DNA of 64,000 nt from Perkinsus olseni (GCA_013115135.1 JABANP010000180.1:1-64000); one strand, 5' to 3'. Shown: positions 1-12,239, counted from the first letter of the stretch. Notes: generated by a model not told the origin, from the letters alone. Program-made: numbers and translations.

Positions 1-157
1 ACGCAGCTTCTTCGCACACTCGTAGTAACAAGGTTGTGATGAAATCATTCAACTTTTAGTGTCATTAGAAGGCATAGCAGTGCAATACTGCCAGTGCTGT
101 CACGGCACTGCTGTGTAAGAAACGATGCAACATAGACTTCTCCACAACACGACAGTG

Positions 158-196
158 CCGAAGCGATCAGTGTCGTGACGACACTGATCGCTTCGG
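158..196. repeat. Perfect inverted repeat, 19-bp arms, 1-nt spacer
   Basis: Left arm 158-176 and right arm 178-196 are exact reverse complements around a single G at 177. The rest of the first 499 bases holds no gene that I can support. Confidence 0.95.
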
Positions 197-499
197 CCGA
201 ACCAACTGTAAGTTACAGTCTGTAACGGTTCTTCGCCACCAAGTTGTACCTAAATAATCGGGCATTCATCTACAACCACCTAGCTACTTTGGAGCGAGTC
301 CTATGCGGCCGCACGGTAGGGCGACCTGTGCAATAATTGATTTAAAAAATCAGAAATGTCCAGCTTTTCATGCGGAGCAAAGTGATGTACGCCTCATTCT
401 CTAACTCTTAGACTAAGAGTCTTAGTAGTTACCGAGTTCGTCTCGATCGAAAAATATACGCGCAAAACACGCGGTTATCCCACTGTATGTACAGGCAAC

Positions 500-2778
500 T
501 TAACATGATCCTATCATGCGCCAATTCTCGATCCAACCTCGATATGTCGAGATCGGATCTCGGAGATCCCCCTCATAGTCTTCTGCAACGGTCTGTAACG
601 CCTCCTCTTTCCATCGGCCCGGCTCCGAGCAAACCAGCAGCTTCTCTAGCCGCATGATCCGGTTGAAGTCATCGTTCTCGAACCGTTGCTCCAATGCTTC
701 TATGCCACAGCGGTATAGATCGAGATAGAGCATCATGTGATAATGTTTGGCAGACTTCTCTGGCGTCGGCCCCAGCCTGCGGCCGTTGCCTTCGACCGAT
801 CCTGCAGGATCGAGGGGGCGTGTGGCGCCTCGAGTCGCAACTTCTCGGCGTCGGCCACGATATCGGCGTATTGCTTCCCAGCGCGCACCACCGAATGCTG
901 CTGTTCCCAGCAGCTCTTGAGCGTCAGACACGCATGTTGGGCTGCTGATATGCTCACTGCTCGTCCCTGTATGAATTTATGAACCGGATGCGCTTCCAGA
1001 AAAAAATTGTGCAATACGCGGAGACAAAAGAAAAAGGTAAAATCCTCGAACTTGGCGAGGAAACCACTCGATCTTCCCCTCATTTCGGCAGAATTTTCAG
1101 CATTGTTCATCATTGCTTCGAGCCAGTTGAGGATATTCTCGTAGTTTTCTATAAGAGCCAGCAGAGCGCTACTCCGGAGCACCCAGCGAGTTGGGCAGAC
1201 CGGCCGCAGTCGTTTCGCTGTCGTGCCATCGGCGTTAGCGAACCCAGAGAGCGAAGCCATCCGTTTAGGGGAATCCCGGACAAAGGCCGAGAAAGATGCA
1301 CAGACAGCGAGAACATCTTCGAAGGCGGCTCGGGACACTCTGTTAGGAATGCGCCCGATCCCGTCTTGAAGGGTTAAGTTCAATCTATGTCCAACGCAAT
1401 GGACAAAGCGGGCGCGGGGTTCGATGGAGCGTGTAAGGGTGGACAGACCACTATGCTTTCCACTCATTGTTGAGCATCCATCGTACCCCTGCCCGCGAAG
1501 ACCGCGAACATCAAGCTGGGCGCTGTTGATGAATCGAAGAAGATGCTCCTTGAGGTCAGCTGCCTTGCTGCTCCTGGTCTCGATGAGGGCGACAAATACC
1601 TCATGAACATCCAGAGTCTCGGGGCAGCAGTACCTCAAACAAACCGCGATTTGTTGAGACACTGCCGCATCTGTGCATTCGTCGCACAAAATAGAATACC
1701 ACCGAGCACTTCGGACCCGACGGAGAAGTTCTTCTCTGATGCCATCTCCCAGTAACCATACGTACTCTTCAACGATGCCATGTGAGAGCCAGCGGGGCCC
1801 TTCTCCACCGGATCGCTTCGGTGTTCTGGCCAGCCAGTCAGATAGAGCACTGCAGTCCTTGGCGGCGAAGTCGAGTAATCTCCAGAAGTTGGCATCACGA
1901 TCAATATGCCCGCGGATGGCCAAACCCTGGCCCAACAGAAATTGCAGACAGAGCAGTACCTTCAAAAGAGCGCTAGAGTTCTTCTTGGACTGCTTTAGCG
2001 CCGCAGACGAAATTAATTGGGATACAGGGGCCGCTCCCGTCTCGGCTCTATTCCACTGTCTCTGGGCATGCTGGTGCAGGGATGTACTCTCATGGGTGGA
2101 CAACTTGCCAGCTACCTTCTTGGCCGCAGCGTTGAAAGTACCGCTCGCAAGCGTGGCATCTTTGACACGATGGGATGCAAGGAAACGATTATTCGCCTTC
2201 GCCCACATACAGATCTTGCAGCCGAGCTGATACTTTCCGTCTTCGGTAGTGGCTACGTCGGACAACCACGGGAAATTCTTGAACCATACGGCCCGCGGAG
2301 TCTGGTTGGGAGCTCTTTCAACCACCCGCGAGTGATGAGAAAAAGAGTCGGACTCATCGGGAGCAGAATCGTCGCCCTCGGAGTTCTCAGCTAACTCATC
2401 CTCGGCATCATTCTGTGCACCTTGCCCCTGGCCCTCTGCAATACCAGCGGGAGCGATGGCGTCTGGAACATCCTCCACGGCAGCAGGTAAAGCCACCCCC
2501 TCACGGTTGCGCTTCGTCGCACCGGCGAACATTTTGGTGACCGCTTGTTGCAGCATCAACGGCGAACAGAGTTCAAAAACGCCTAAGGTTGAACGCTGCC
2601 TAAACTTCCCTGCATTCCTCGAGTTCCTATAACGCAAATCGGCCTTGGCTGTGTGTCCTAGGGGCGTATGCTCGGAAAAACAGGCATTCCCACCTGCACG
2701 CAGACGTTCGCACACATGTACACAGCCCAGGCTGAAGGGGTAGCCGCGCCCCCCCGGGCTTGACACTAGAGGGGGCAT
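500..2778 (-). pseudogene. hAT-superfamily transposase (DUF4371/ZMYM-like), frameshifted
   Basis: Cut-and-paste DNA transposase. The long frame runs from the ATG at 2778 (a later Met near 2557 is also possible) to a stop at 733. From the N-terminus it shows an acidic Ser/Glu/Asp-rich stretch, then a TTF-type zinc finger (CKIC followed by a His-rich end), then the hAT catalytic region with the hallmark SILCDECTDAA and RGQGYDGCSTMSG motifs and a conserved FVHCVGHRLNLTL block. Near 790-800 the similarity passes into another frame, which continues to a stop at 500 (segment YLDLYRCGIEALEQRFENDDF). The shift is equivalent to -1 or +2. The C-terminal hAT dimerisation block is not evident. No terminal inverted repeats or 8-bp target duplication were identified. 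Probably an inactive copy. Confidence 0.8.
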
Positions 2779-2784
2779 CCGCAC

Positions 2785-5700
2785 CCCCTGCCCCCCTATG
2801 TTTGGCGCCTATACTATCATGATGATAGACACTCTTAAGGCAATGATAGACTTGAGGATGTATCAGCAAGCCTACTCCGAGTCATGGCTTCTCGGAGTCT
2901 CGTCATATTTGACGCACTTCCAGCTAGGTTACGATACTGGTTCGATACTGCTGTGGTACTGCCTCCTAGGTGGCTCCGAGATGTTGCGGCCCACCAGCTT
3001 GTGTGATGAATCGGATCATCCTTGAAGTAGTCTTTTCTGTTGACGACATGGTGAAGAGATTCAATACTCTCTTCCGTTACAGATGTTGTGGATCGCGTTT
3101 TATTTAAAGAGCTCCCTATACCGACCGCGGTACTAGATAACACAATACCCGCTTCACCAAGCGATAGACGATAATAATAGGCCAACTAAGGATCTCTAGT
3201 ATTAACCAGAGATACAGCAGATAACCGTAGATAGAAGTGGCAGTAGTACGTAGTCGTACGAGATAGTACAACGTATACTCTCTAACTCACTGAGAGCAAC
3301 ACTAGCTCAAAGCCTAGCTTACTAGCTAAGATGCGCGATCAATGCAATTCTCGCTCGCCCGAGCGTTACAACACGCGACCAATGTAAATCTCGCTCGCCC
3401 TAATATAGGCTCGCGTCATAGGTCTGCATTGCAGACTCTGCAACACAGAACAGGGAACTATTACTCTTTCTGTGAGAGCTCTGAGACTCTCAGGCAGGTG
3501 ATAGAGGCTCCATCATGGAGCAGTACATGCAGGCTTTCTATAGCAACACTACAATATGGAGTCGTCCCTCTCTGACAGAGAGTCTCTGTTTCTTCATCAA
3601 CCGTAGATAGGAGTTCTTGCAGTCCATGTCTATCACCTGCCTTCACCTGTTTCAAAAGGTGGTCTTTCTCGAGCCTTGCAGCTTAAGAAACTTGACCTCC
3701 TCGAGAGGAGGTTATGGGGGAATTTTCGGCAATTCGGGATCCGCATATAGAGGTCTCCTTCATCAGGAGACAATTGCTTAGACTGTCTCCTTCTCCCCCA
3801 TTCCGAATCGGACATCGGAATTTCTGATGTCCTTGGGACACTCTGCGAGTGGCTTGAGTATTCTGACGCTAGTACCCTAGCTGTGGGTTTAGTCATTTAT
3901 CATTGAGTAGAAGTTGTATTACGTATTTCTCTGGTGGTTACCATCAACCACCTACGTTGATACATATTGTGGTTGAGAGTGGACATTCTCTATCATATTG
4001 TCTATTGATATTGCCAATACTGCAAGTCTGGATTAGTGTTTCCACCTGTTAATCTGAAAGACAGTGGAACATCGTGACCGAAATGGTTCACAGGAGGCGA
4101 CCAACAGAGCCTACTAGGAAGAGGAAATAGCTGCTTCGGATATTGATCATTTAGAGCTCCGCGTCTTCAGAATTCCTGCGATAGGATCTCCGAGGCAGAT
4201 ACAAAACAAGCAAGGGCCGAGTCGAAAATCGAATTCGATACCTCTAGAGCCCAGAGTGGGAATCATACTGCTAGACCACACAGCCTGGCAGCCTAGCAGT
4301 GGCAGGCTGCCTCAGTGTGACAGCTAAACTTCGAGAACCGGAGAGCGGTTTGCCTGGAAATAGTTCTGTCCCGGAACTCTCGTGCGAAGTATGCCGATGT
4401 AGGGCTGGAATTTCTCGCTCGAGGAACTCGGAATTGAAGTATTCTCCGGAGCCCTAAGTGAAGTGAATTGTTTCCCCCTTTACGGATTCTGTGGGAACTG
4501 ACAGTGCCGGTCAGGCACGGAATTCGACTCCTGAACGAAACAAACGCATAGTTTGTGATGGCTTCGGTGGCCGTACATCCAATCGATAACACCGAGACAC
4601 GGAGCGTTTAAGCCGCTTATAATAGGCGGGAGTACCTCCTTATAGGTGTGCGTGTCACAGTTGATATGGGGTATGAGAGAATAGACCGCTACTGCGCACT
4701 ATGCTTTACGCATACTACTAGGTATAAGGTTACTCGTCAGTCAAGACCAAGACTAAAATGAATCGAAGTATAGCTCCAACGAGTAACTTGATATTATAAA
4801 ATCCGCAACCGAGATATTCGAGATGAAATTGGTATGACTCGACCTGGCGTGGTGGAAAGCCAGTAGAGCCTCAGAATGCTGGTCAGGAAGAAGTCCTCAC
4901 AGCGGCAGCCCGTCGGTGTTCTTGAACATACAAGCTTCTCTGTCACGGTTCTCGAAAGCTACGCAGATCCCCGAAAATGGACAGTCCTGAGAATGCAAGG
5001 AAAGATCTCAAAGGCATCGCTGCGCATCAGAGAGCCTTAATCTGCAGCAGATTATCTGCTCACTTTAGATGAGCTGCAAATCATGAGGCAATGCCCAAGG
5101 TAGCATTCTGCGAAACCAAGAGGAGGTGGAGGGCAGGCATAAATTGTCGCACAGGGGTTTGTACAGACAACCGCGGTAATAACGTTGCCAGGCTCGACCT
5201 AAGTGTGGAATCGGGCTCGGCCTGTAACTGCATCCCCAGTAGCGATTCGCTACGACGGAACGTCAGAGGTGGAATTGCAAAGCGGGAAGGAGCCGACCAT
5301 TCTCCTCTTACCACAGCGAAAGGACGTTCTCCACCGGAGCAGTAGCATCCAGCTACTTCATGCGTTACTTCGGAGATGTAGCATAATCCCTTCGGCTTCT
5401 CATATGCATCATTTCCTGAGTTACCAAAGCACGTGAGGCAAAAGGAGATTCCGTACCACCAGTTGGACCGGCCGATGCCCCGTCTTCCGACACGTCAAAG
5501 CGGAGATCCCTCTCACCCGTGAGAAATGTGGCCGACTTCTGTTGGATGGTTTCTGTACTCGGATGCAACTTCCGGATCCTGGTCAGGTCGAGACTAGCGC
5601 CACGTAGGCACGTGAGGTACAGGATTACAAGGACGTGGTGCATGGCGAGCCCACTTCCTGTTATCATACTCGCCAGGATTGGTTGAGAACAATTACTTGA

Positions 5701-6534
5701 AGCTAGCAGGACGTGCTCCACCCTAGCTCAAGCTAGCAGACTTACGGGCTCGGCTCAGAAATCGTATCAGCAGAGCAAGCGAAGACAACCCTTTCAAAAT
5801 AATCCTCACCTTAATCCAATTGAAGTTTGAATTTGCCAGTTATGTTCTCGTGATCTGTGACGCAGATTCTGTGTAAACATTTGGCATTGAGAGGGGCAGC
5901 GCTTGAGGGGTATGCGCCTCGAATTATACGCTTAGCATTCCCTTGATGATGTACCTTGATATCACGTCGACTCTGACTGCTGAAGTTAAAAGTCCGAGAT
6001 AATTGGCTGCCTGCTAATGGGCTGAATACCAAATTGGTATTACCGATCGTCGTTCGTTTGTGCGAAATACGACGTTCCGAACTGCCTCACTTTCTGGGAC
6101 AGCATCACCGTCACAGCGGGTGTCTCCATCCTGTGATTCAGCGTTAATTCAAAAATGACATCGGGAATTCAGGAATGTCAAATGTGATCTCTGAAGACGC
6201 TAGTTTGACAATGAGAACTCAAAAATGACACACCCGCAGTGTGTCTGGTTCAAGAAATTCTTTCCCGCTTACTTGTCAAACTTGCTCGGGAAACGGTGTA
6301 GGTTCGGTCTGAACGAATCGGTCGAGACCGGGACACTCCAAGTGAGCCTAGTGAAATTGGTTTCTATGGCATGCCACGAGCAACTTCCTCATGGTACGCT
6401 AGTCTAGGGCACACCAGCATTCCTAGCACAGGTGCTCACCGTCGTGCGAGGTTAATCTTACTACAGAGAGGAATCCTCTCAGAGGATAGAACTTCAACTT
6501 GTATATATTGATATAAATAGGTTCTCTATAGGAT
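2785..6534. other. Repeat-rich tract with no supported gene
   Basis: Open frames here are short and have no recognisable domain. The tract contains small odd-centred inverted repeats with 7-bp arms and a 1-nt spacer at 3507-3521 and 3568-3582. An overlapping pair spans 6466-6487: gagagga-a-tcctctc, then atcctct-c-agaggat. I see no tRNA or rRNA. Confidence 0.6.
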
Positions 6535-6552
6535 CCTTCCCACATTGGCACA

Positions 6553-6571
6553 GCCATTGCGGCGCAATGGC
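6553..6571. repeat. Inverted repeat, 9-bp arms, 1-nt spacer
   Basis: gccattgcg, G, cgcaatggc. It occupies the same relative place in unit 1 as the differently sequenced palindromes at 9589-9615 (unit 2) and 12306-12327 (unit 3). Confidence 0.9.
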
Positions 6572-6956
6572 AGTGACGTACTACCTCAGACGTAGCGGCG
6601 CAATGTCGTCACTACTTCACTGAAACAGTGCACCGTATACCCGGAAAAGATCCATTAAAGCAATCTCCAGGACTGACCCGTGTTTAACAACGCGATAACA
6701 CTCGGCTGGAGAGCGATTTCAACCCATCCCAGCTGGCGACTGGCAGGAAAGCTCCGAGATACACTGTAGGAATCGGTCCGCGTCCTGCAAGCGCCTGACG
6801 CCCTCGCTCAACATCGAATGGTCAATAAGTATCGAATCAAAGTCAGAAGGTTATTCAATCATTGCGGAAAGCGTACGAGAGATGGAGTTGACGGAAATCT
6901 GATTTGGGAATCGTTATCCTGGTGGACTCCTGAGGCTTCCCCGTGCCTTCCAGTGG

Positions 6957-7397
6957 TTAACGTGATAAGCCGCTAGAAGTGGCTAACGGGAAGGACCAAA
7001 GAGCATAACAACCAACACGATTCAGCATAACAAACATGTCAAAAGAGTCATCGTGGCGGATTCTCTCCCAGTCCACGTGATCGAGGTCGAATGTGCTCGC
7101 GAAGGCAATGAAGTTTTCATCTGCTGTGTCAAGTTTCGTCGTATACTCATTAGCGTCTACATCATATGGAATGTCACCCGTGACGTACCAGTCGATGTAC
7201 GGGAATTCTTTGGTGGTATATGCAGCAGTGATGTTCACAGTTCCCGCAGGATGGGGTCGACCGGGTGTAGCCGAAGGGCTGAACTTCCATGTAGTCTCGA
7301 AGCTGTCATCGCCAGAACTGAAATACACCTTGCTTGGAGGGAAGGAGGTCTCCTGGTATGTGGAGGCGACTATCAGCAGGGTGAGCAGATGAGACAT
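6957..7397 (-). CDS. Small secreted protein, repeat-family copy 1 (unknown function)
   Basis: 146 residues from a true ATG. The N-terminus (MSHLLTLLIVASTYQETSF) has the hydrophobic core expected of a signal peptide. The mature part is about 125 residues. It shares with the copy at 10046-10459 a SAGDDSF/SSGDDSF motif, YITGDIPYDVDA-like and LDTADENFIAFA-like blocks, and a C-terminal NRVGCYALWSF-like segment with the same end point. I recognise no known domain. Conservation of frame and length between two strongly diverged copies argues for a real protein. It is embedded in a repeat unit, so it could be a gene amplified with its surroundings. Confidence 0.65.
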   Translation of the reverse strand: MSHLLTLLIVASTYQETSFPPSKVYFSSGDDSFETTWKFSPSATPGRPHPAGTVNITAAYTTKEFPYIDWYVTGDIPYDVDANEYTTKLDTADENFIAFASTFDLDHVDWERIRHDDSFDMFVMLNRVGCYALWSFPLATSSGLSR

Positions 7398-8066
7398 ACG
7401 AAGTGATGCACTGCAGAATCAGTCAAATGAGGCCATAAGCGTTCCAAGTTGGAACTTCCAACGCGACTCAGCATGAGGCGCCAAGCACGCATACATGAAC
7501 AAGATGCGTGCGGGTCACCGGAACTCGACTTCCGGTGCCAGAAGTTTTCATTCCGATATTCGTGGGTCTAGGGGATTTTTACGCATTTTTTTCCTAGCAA
7601 TGAATGTGATGCGCCGACCACTGTAGTTTCGCGATTGAAGGCCTGCTGTCTTGGACCATCCGACGACATGATGTTCTCTCTATACCCAGAAAGCAATCCC
7701 TACGAAGGAGACAGTAGGCTCGAGGAATTGGTCGGCTCATGTTGGGTCCGGAGGCTCGACTTCTCGAGGGGCCGAGCATCTTCGCCACTCGACGGTTGCA
7801 AGGAGGATCACTCTTGGAACAATTTTCTGACTGAGTAGTCCCACACAGCGACTATTGATACGCGGCACGCATGAACCTTCGTGAGCGCAGTGTCCCGCAG
7901 ATACTGTCTCCGGCCAGAGGAGCTGCTGGGAACATGTGGCGTGCGGGAACTCGGAGATCGACAGCTTCAAAGGTCTCCTAGGATGCCATTCACGTTGACT
8001 CAAGATGAAGTTCATCTGATGAACACGCGGATACTGGAACCGCCTCTACAGTAGGGGCAGTAGAGG

Positions 8067-8115
8067 GCAACCTGCAAATTGCAAGTAGAGGCTCTACTTA
8101 CAATTTGCAAGTTGC
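8067..8115. repeat. Inverted repeat, 24-bp arms (2 mismatches), 1-nt spacer
   Basis: Arms 8067-8090 and 8092-8115 around G8091. Unit 2 at the equivalent place (about 11105-11135) lacks this structure, so the palindrome is an addition to unit 1 or was lost from unit 2. Confidence 0.9.
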
Positions 8116-8299
8116 ATACGACACCAGCCCTTCAGTTCGCGCGTTTTGGTCCCTGGAATATTCCCAGTAACCGCGTCGCAAGTCCTCATGGATCTCCTAC
8201 GATCACGAGGACCGCAGGCTGGGTTCTAATCACCGGAGGAATATTTGATCGAACTCTGTGAGTGGAATGGGACATGATGGACTCTAATAGAGTCACTCT

Positions 8300-8731
8300 A
8301 TGCATGACCTGGGTGGAGGATGGAAGGACCTAACTTACGAGGGCCTTGTCTACGAAGGCCACCTGTGCTTCAAGTGTGGTCAGCGCGTGCAGCTTTATCG
8401 CGACGGTACGGTGGAAGATGGTTTGTATGTGGTACTGGATATGACACCAACCGGGTACAGTTTGATGAGGTTTGGCGACTTCGAGGTTGACGAAGGCGTG
8501 GTGGCTGCCGATATTGCCCCTTGCGGCAGCTTTCGCCAAGAGTGTCTTAGCCGACGCGTGGACATAGAGACTGCGAAATTGGCGAACTTCTTCATCTGTG
8601 CATTACTGGAAAACGCTCGCGAGATTGCTAGTAATACGGCTCTCGGAAGAACGTGCCGCAAAAAAAGTGATATGGCTGTGAGATCGGTAAAAAAGTGTGC
8701 CGGTCTTAATAGTCGTGGTCCACAGGAATAA
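8300..8731 (+). CDS. Hypothetical protein, 143 aa
   Basis: Open frame from ATG 8300 with protein-like composition: a CFKCGQ motif near residue 25 that could be half of a zinc ribbon, then alternating acidic and hydrophobic segments (DGLYVVLDMTPTGYSLMRF, DFEVDEGVVAADI). No family recognised. It lies just downstream of repeat unit 1 on the opposite strand to the secreted-protein gene. It may be one exon of a longer gene or a chance frame. Confidence 0.35.
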   Translation: MHDLGGGWKDLTYEGLVYEGHLCFKCGQRVQLYRDGTVEDGLYVVLDMTPTGYSLMRFGDFEVDEGVVAADIAPCGSFRQECLSRRVDIETAKLANFFICALLENAREIASNTALGRTCRKKSDMAVRSVKKCAGLNSRGPQE

Positions 8732-9536
8732 CGCGGTTGATTGCCGTCCTTTCGACATAGCTCTTATCGGCTTCTGTTGCCGACTGCATCTGACGCTGTA
8801 ATCCACTGATGAGTCTTCGTAGTGAAGGCGCAATGCAGCACGGCAGTGAAGCGCGTGAAATATGGACCACTGCCAAAAATTATGGGTGTTAAAAAGAATG
8901 AGTAGGTGTGCGTGGATGGCACTGGTGTGGTAGTAGAATGCAAGGTTGTACTTCAGCAGACGTAGGCTCGTTCCTTGTTGGTGTCTTTTTGCATTCTACG
9001 CCTGATATCACTAGTCGTGTACACTATATAATAATAGCTAATAAATCGATCAGGCGATAAATTGCAAGAGGCCAATAGCGCGTATCAAAAAGAGCGTAAT
9101 CGATTATGTAGCTCTATGTGCTTGGGTGGTCTTGACTCGTATGGTCGAATGCTAGTAACTACCGTTATAAGCAGACTGATTCTTGCTCAGAGAGTCGGCA
9201 GCCGACGGCTGCCAGCCGTGCAGCCCTGGAGATGAACCCGGCCATTGAACTCTAGGGATGTGTAATTTTGCGCTTACCAGCTGGAAAAGACATAGCTAGA
9301 GGGTTCTCTCGATCCACTCAAGCCCAGATAGAATAAGTGGATGGGCTGAGAGGACGGCTTCGGGGTTCGTTCGACCATCTGCAAGTCCCTGGGGTCCTCC
9401 TCATTCAACATTGAGTGATCAAGAAGTACCGAATCACGAGAAAAAGTCGAGGTCAAAGTCGAAAATGTGAGAGATCTAGGTCTTCAAATTGTGTCGATTG
9501 ATACAGATAGGTTCGATAACTACGTAATGTGCAACC
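8732..9536. other. No gene seen; partial repeat-unit copy
   Basis: About 9290-9480 is a partial copy of the pre-coding block of the 6.5-18 kb repeat unit. An inverted repeat with 8-bp arms and a 1-nt spacer lies at 9197-9213 (ggcagccg-a-cggctgcc). Nothing else is recognisable. Confidence 0.55.
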
Positions 9537-9588
9537 GTGTTTCAGTACTCCCTGAATATCACCCTGCCTACCGGTGGAGAATAGTACA

Positions 9589-9615
9589 GTACTACTAGCA
9601 CTGTGCTAGTAGTAC
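9589..9615. repeat. Perfect inverted repeat, 13-bp arms, 1-nt spacer
   Basis: gtactactagcac, T, gtgctagtagtac. Positional counterpart of 6553-6571 in unit 1, with unrelated arm sequence. Confidence 0.95.
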
Positions 9616-10045
9616 ACGTACGCTACTACTCTAGCAGTACACCATGTACTCCTGACCCGCCGCATCCGGCTAAAATCACGGGCTATAATTCAGAAATGAA
9701 TCCTCCCCGAACAATCTGACTCGAGTAGTCTCGGCGGGAGCGAGTTAGGATTAACAACGCAAGAATGCTCGGCTGAAGAGGTCTCTCAATCCATCCCAGC
9801 TTGCAACAGATAAGATAGCTCAGAGATACGCTGCGGCGTTCGGTCTGCCATCTGCAAGCTCCTGACGTCCTCAACATAGAATGGTCAAGAAGTATTGATC
9901 GAGATTCAAAGTTATGGAATGATAACGAAAGGCGTAGTCTACGCCGCGTAGAAGAGATTAAGTTAACGGGAATCTTATTCGGCCCGAATAATTCAGGAAT
10001 CGCCATCTTGGTGGACTTCTGAGGCGTCCTCGCGCCTTCCAGGAG

Positions 10046-10459
10046 TTAACGAGGTGGCCACGAAAAGGTGTAAAGAACGTAGCAACGAACACGGTACAGC
10101 AAAATAAACCTGTTATCAACGTGATTGTAGCGGATTCTCGTCCAGTCCTCGACATCGAGGTCAAATGTCTTCGCAAAGGCGATGAAGTTCTCATTCGATG
10201 AGTCCAGTTTCAGCACATTCTCATCAGCGTCCACATCATATGGGATATCACCCGTGATGTACCAGTCGACGAACGGGAATTCCTTCACGAAGTACACAGC
10301 CAAGATATCCACAGTACCCGCAGGTGCTGTAGCCGAAGGGCTGAAAGTCCATGTAGTCTGAAAGCTATCATCGCCGGCACTGTAGTACTCCTTTCTCGGA
10401 GGAAAGGCGGCCGCCCCGTATGTGAAGGGGACTATCAGCAGAGTCAAGAGGTGAGGCAT
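10046..10459 (-). CDS. Small secreted protein, repeat-family copy 2 (unknown function)
   Basis: 137 residues from ATG 10459. MPHLLTLLIVPFTYGAAAF is a plausible cleavable signal peptide. The mature domain carries SAGDDSFQTTWTFSPSA, VDWYITGDIPYDVDADE and LDSSNENFIAFAKTFDLD. It ends at the same place as copy 1, after a Cys-containing hydrophobic strand (RVRCYVLYTFSW). Function, partner and family are unknown. Secretion is inferred only from the N-terminus. This is the best-preserved member in the window. Confidence 0.68.
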   Translation of the reverse strand: MPHLLTLLIVPFTYGAAAFPPRKEYYSAGDDSFQTTWTFSPSATAPAGTVDILAVYFVKEFPFVDWYITGDIPYDVDADENVLKLDSSNENFIAFAKTFDLDVEDWTRIRYNHVDNRFILLYRVRCYVLYTFSWPPR

Positions 10460-11203
10460 ACGAAGTGGTACACTGCGGAGTCAAGCGGATGCAACCCTGA
10501 GAGTGAGTGTTTCATCGCAACGCAACGTGATTTGCCTAGCACGCAGACACAATAGGCAAGGCATGCGATGCGTGCGGGTCACATTGGCACGATTGTCTGT
10601 GCCAGAAATTTCTATTCTCGTATCTGTGCTAAGGATTCTATTCGCACGTTTCATCAAGCAACCAATTTGCGGCACAGCTAGAGATGTCAGTGCACCGACC
10701 ACTGCAGTCTTTCGACTGAAGACCCCCTATATTAGAAGACCCGACTGTCGGATTACCCTCTCTGTGCCTAGAAGACACTTCCTACGGAGGGGACAGTAGA
10801 TGAACTGATTAATGGCTGGGCCTAGGTCAGGCGCTCCGGCTGCATGATGGGTCTAGCATTTCTGCGACTCTACAGTTGCGAGAAGCTCTACTCTAGAAAC
10901 AACCTCGTGAGCAAGTAGTCCCACACTGCGACGATTGGAATGCGGCACGCGCGAACCGAGCTTGCGGGCGTTCTGAAGTCACTGTCCCCGGCCGGAGGAG
11001 CTATCAGGAGCCACTGACATACGAGATTCTCGTAACGATAGCCAGTAATCGGCAGCTTTACCCCTGGAATACCAGTGAAGTGGACTTAAAACGACTACGT
11101 TGACACAGGAACGCCCTCTTCTTGCAAACGACCACGAGCCCTTCAGTTCCCGAACTTTTCTCGGGGACAGTTTCCCCTAGTAGCTGCGTCACGAGTCTTC
11201 GTA

Positions 11204-11224
11204 AGAATCTGCACTGCAGATTCT
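11204..11224. repeat. Perfect inverted repeat, 10-bp arms, 1-nt spacer
   Basis: agaatctgca, C, tgcagattct, immediately overlapped by a further short inverted repeat (tgcaga-t-tctgca). Additional 7-bp-arm examples occur nearby at about 11327-11350 (caccgcg-c-cgcggtg chained to ccgcggt-g-accgcgg). Confidence 0.9.
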
Positions 11225-11719
11225 GCAGCACATCGCTGTTTATTGGCTCCTTTGGTAGGGTTCCACTTTCATTACACTTCGGACGCTTTTTCTAGGTTAG
11301 AAGTTCTAACTCGTTCATTAGAACCACCGCGCCGCGGTGACCGCGGAAAGATGTTATCGTCCGCTGTGTGTGCAATGACGCGTCGGACATGTCGTGTCCC
11401 CGTTATATCTTTCACGCTAGCAAACTGGAAACCAGCAAGTCATGCTAGAGTTTTGCGACATCCGCTCCTACGGCCTCCCGTGTCCGATGGCCATGCCCGG
11501 TATAGGTATAGTTCACTGGCTCCGGCTTGGTTAAGCAATACCTCCGACGTACTATCACGACGAGATATCCCGGTGTAGCAATATCCTCTCCGATAAATAT
11601 CTTCGAGTAGAAGACTCTCTCCACTCGCGCCACGTCATTTTATTCCGATCTCCGTTCTCCCAAAGCAACGGCCACAGTCGAACGGTGCTACGAATACTGC
11701 TCTCTCACTCTGCCCTTCA

Positions 11720-11746
11720 CGTATAGTATACGTCGTATACTATACG
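11720..11746. repeat. Perfect inverted repeat, 13-bp arms, 1-nt spacer
   Basis: cgtatagtatacg, T, cgtatactatacg. Confidence 0.95.
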
Positions 11747-11877
11747 GCTAGAGAGTCTCTAGCGTTGCCTCCATGTAAGCCATACGATAGTCCTCCATGT
11801 ACTCTGTGTAGGACAGTCCTACGAACAGTCCTTCATGTACTCTAATCGTCCATGTTAGGCGTTGCCTCCAGTCCTTG

Positions 11878-11922
11878 AAGGACTCCTTTCCTCTCTGATA
11901 ATCAGAGAGGAAAGGAGTCCTT
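11878..11922. repeat. Perfect inverted repeat, 22-bp arms, 1-nt spacer
   Basis: Arms 11878-11899 and 11901-11922 are exact reverse complements around A11900. Confidence 0.95.
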
Positions 11923-12239
11923 GACTGCTCAATTTCCTCACTGTTTTCGCCGCGAACTGCGTAAAAGCCTACCTTGTCGACAGCTCTCATTCGGAGCCCG
12001 GTGTGCTAAGGCAGCTGCACTGAGTCATCTACTGCATCTCTTGGATACACCATGTAAAGTTAATAATTGTTCAATACAAATGATTCATAATTTGCGTAAT
12101 GACGAATCTCGACATATCTCTGACGTTTGGGTCATCTAGTGGGGAACGCCCACTGTCTCTAACCCCTTCAAATTCACGTTCGAGTATAGGAACGTTTCAT
12201 TAAATCAACCATGAATACATCAAATAGCGAAAACGTAAC

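Larger units (their letters stand above)
6535..8260. repeat. Repeat unit copy 1 (secreted-protein family unit)
   Basis: This stretch aligns by eye with about 9537-11460 and with 12240-13111 plus 17915-18490. Shared blocks are the segment before the coding region (gagcgatttcaacccatccc in this copy), the minus-strand coding region, and a distal block containing tgatacgcggcacgc. Copies are diverged by substitutions and small indels, so the array is old. Partial copies of the first block lie at about 9290-9480 and 22720-22810. Confidence 0.75.
9537..11460. repeat. Repeat unit copy 2
   Basis: Second diverged copy of the unit. It carries the intact minus-strand secreted-protein gene and the distal blocks aagcaaccaatttgcgg, cagtgcaccgaccactgcag and cttcctacggaggggacag, which recur in units 1 and 3. 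Similarity to the sequence flanking the LTR element (cgtgtccc near 11395, compared with 21174) shows the unit extends to at least about 11430. Confidence 0.75.
11461..12239. other. No gene seen; palindrome-bearing spacer
   Basis: Short open frames on both strands overlap long inverted repeats, and I do not regard them as genes. Two strong odd-centred palindromes lie here (11720-11746 and 11878-11922). Confidence 0.5.
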
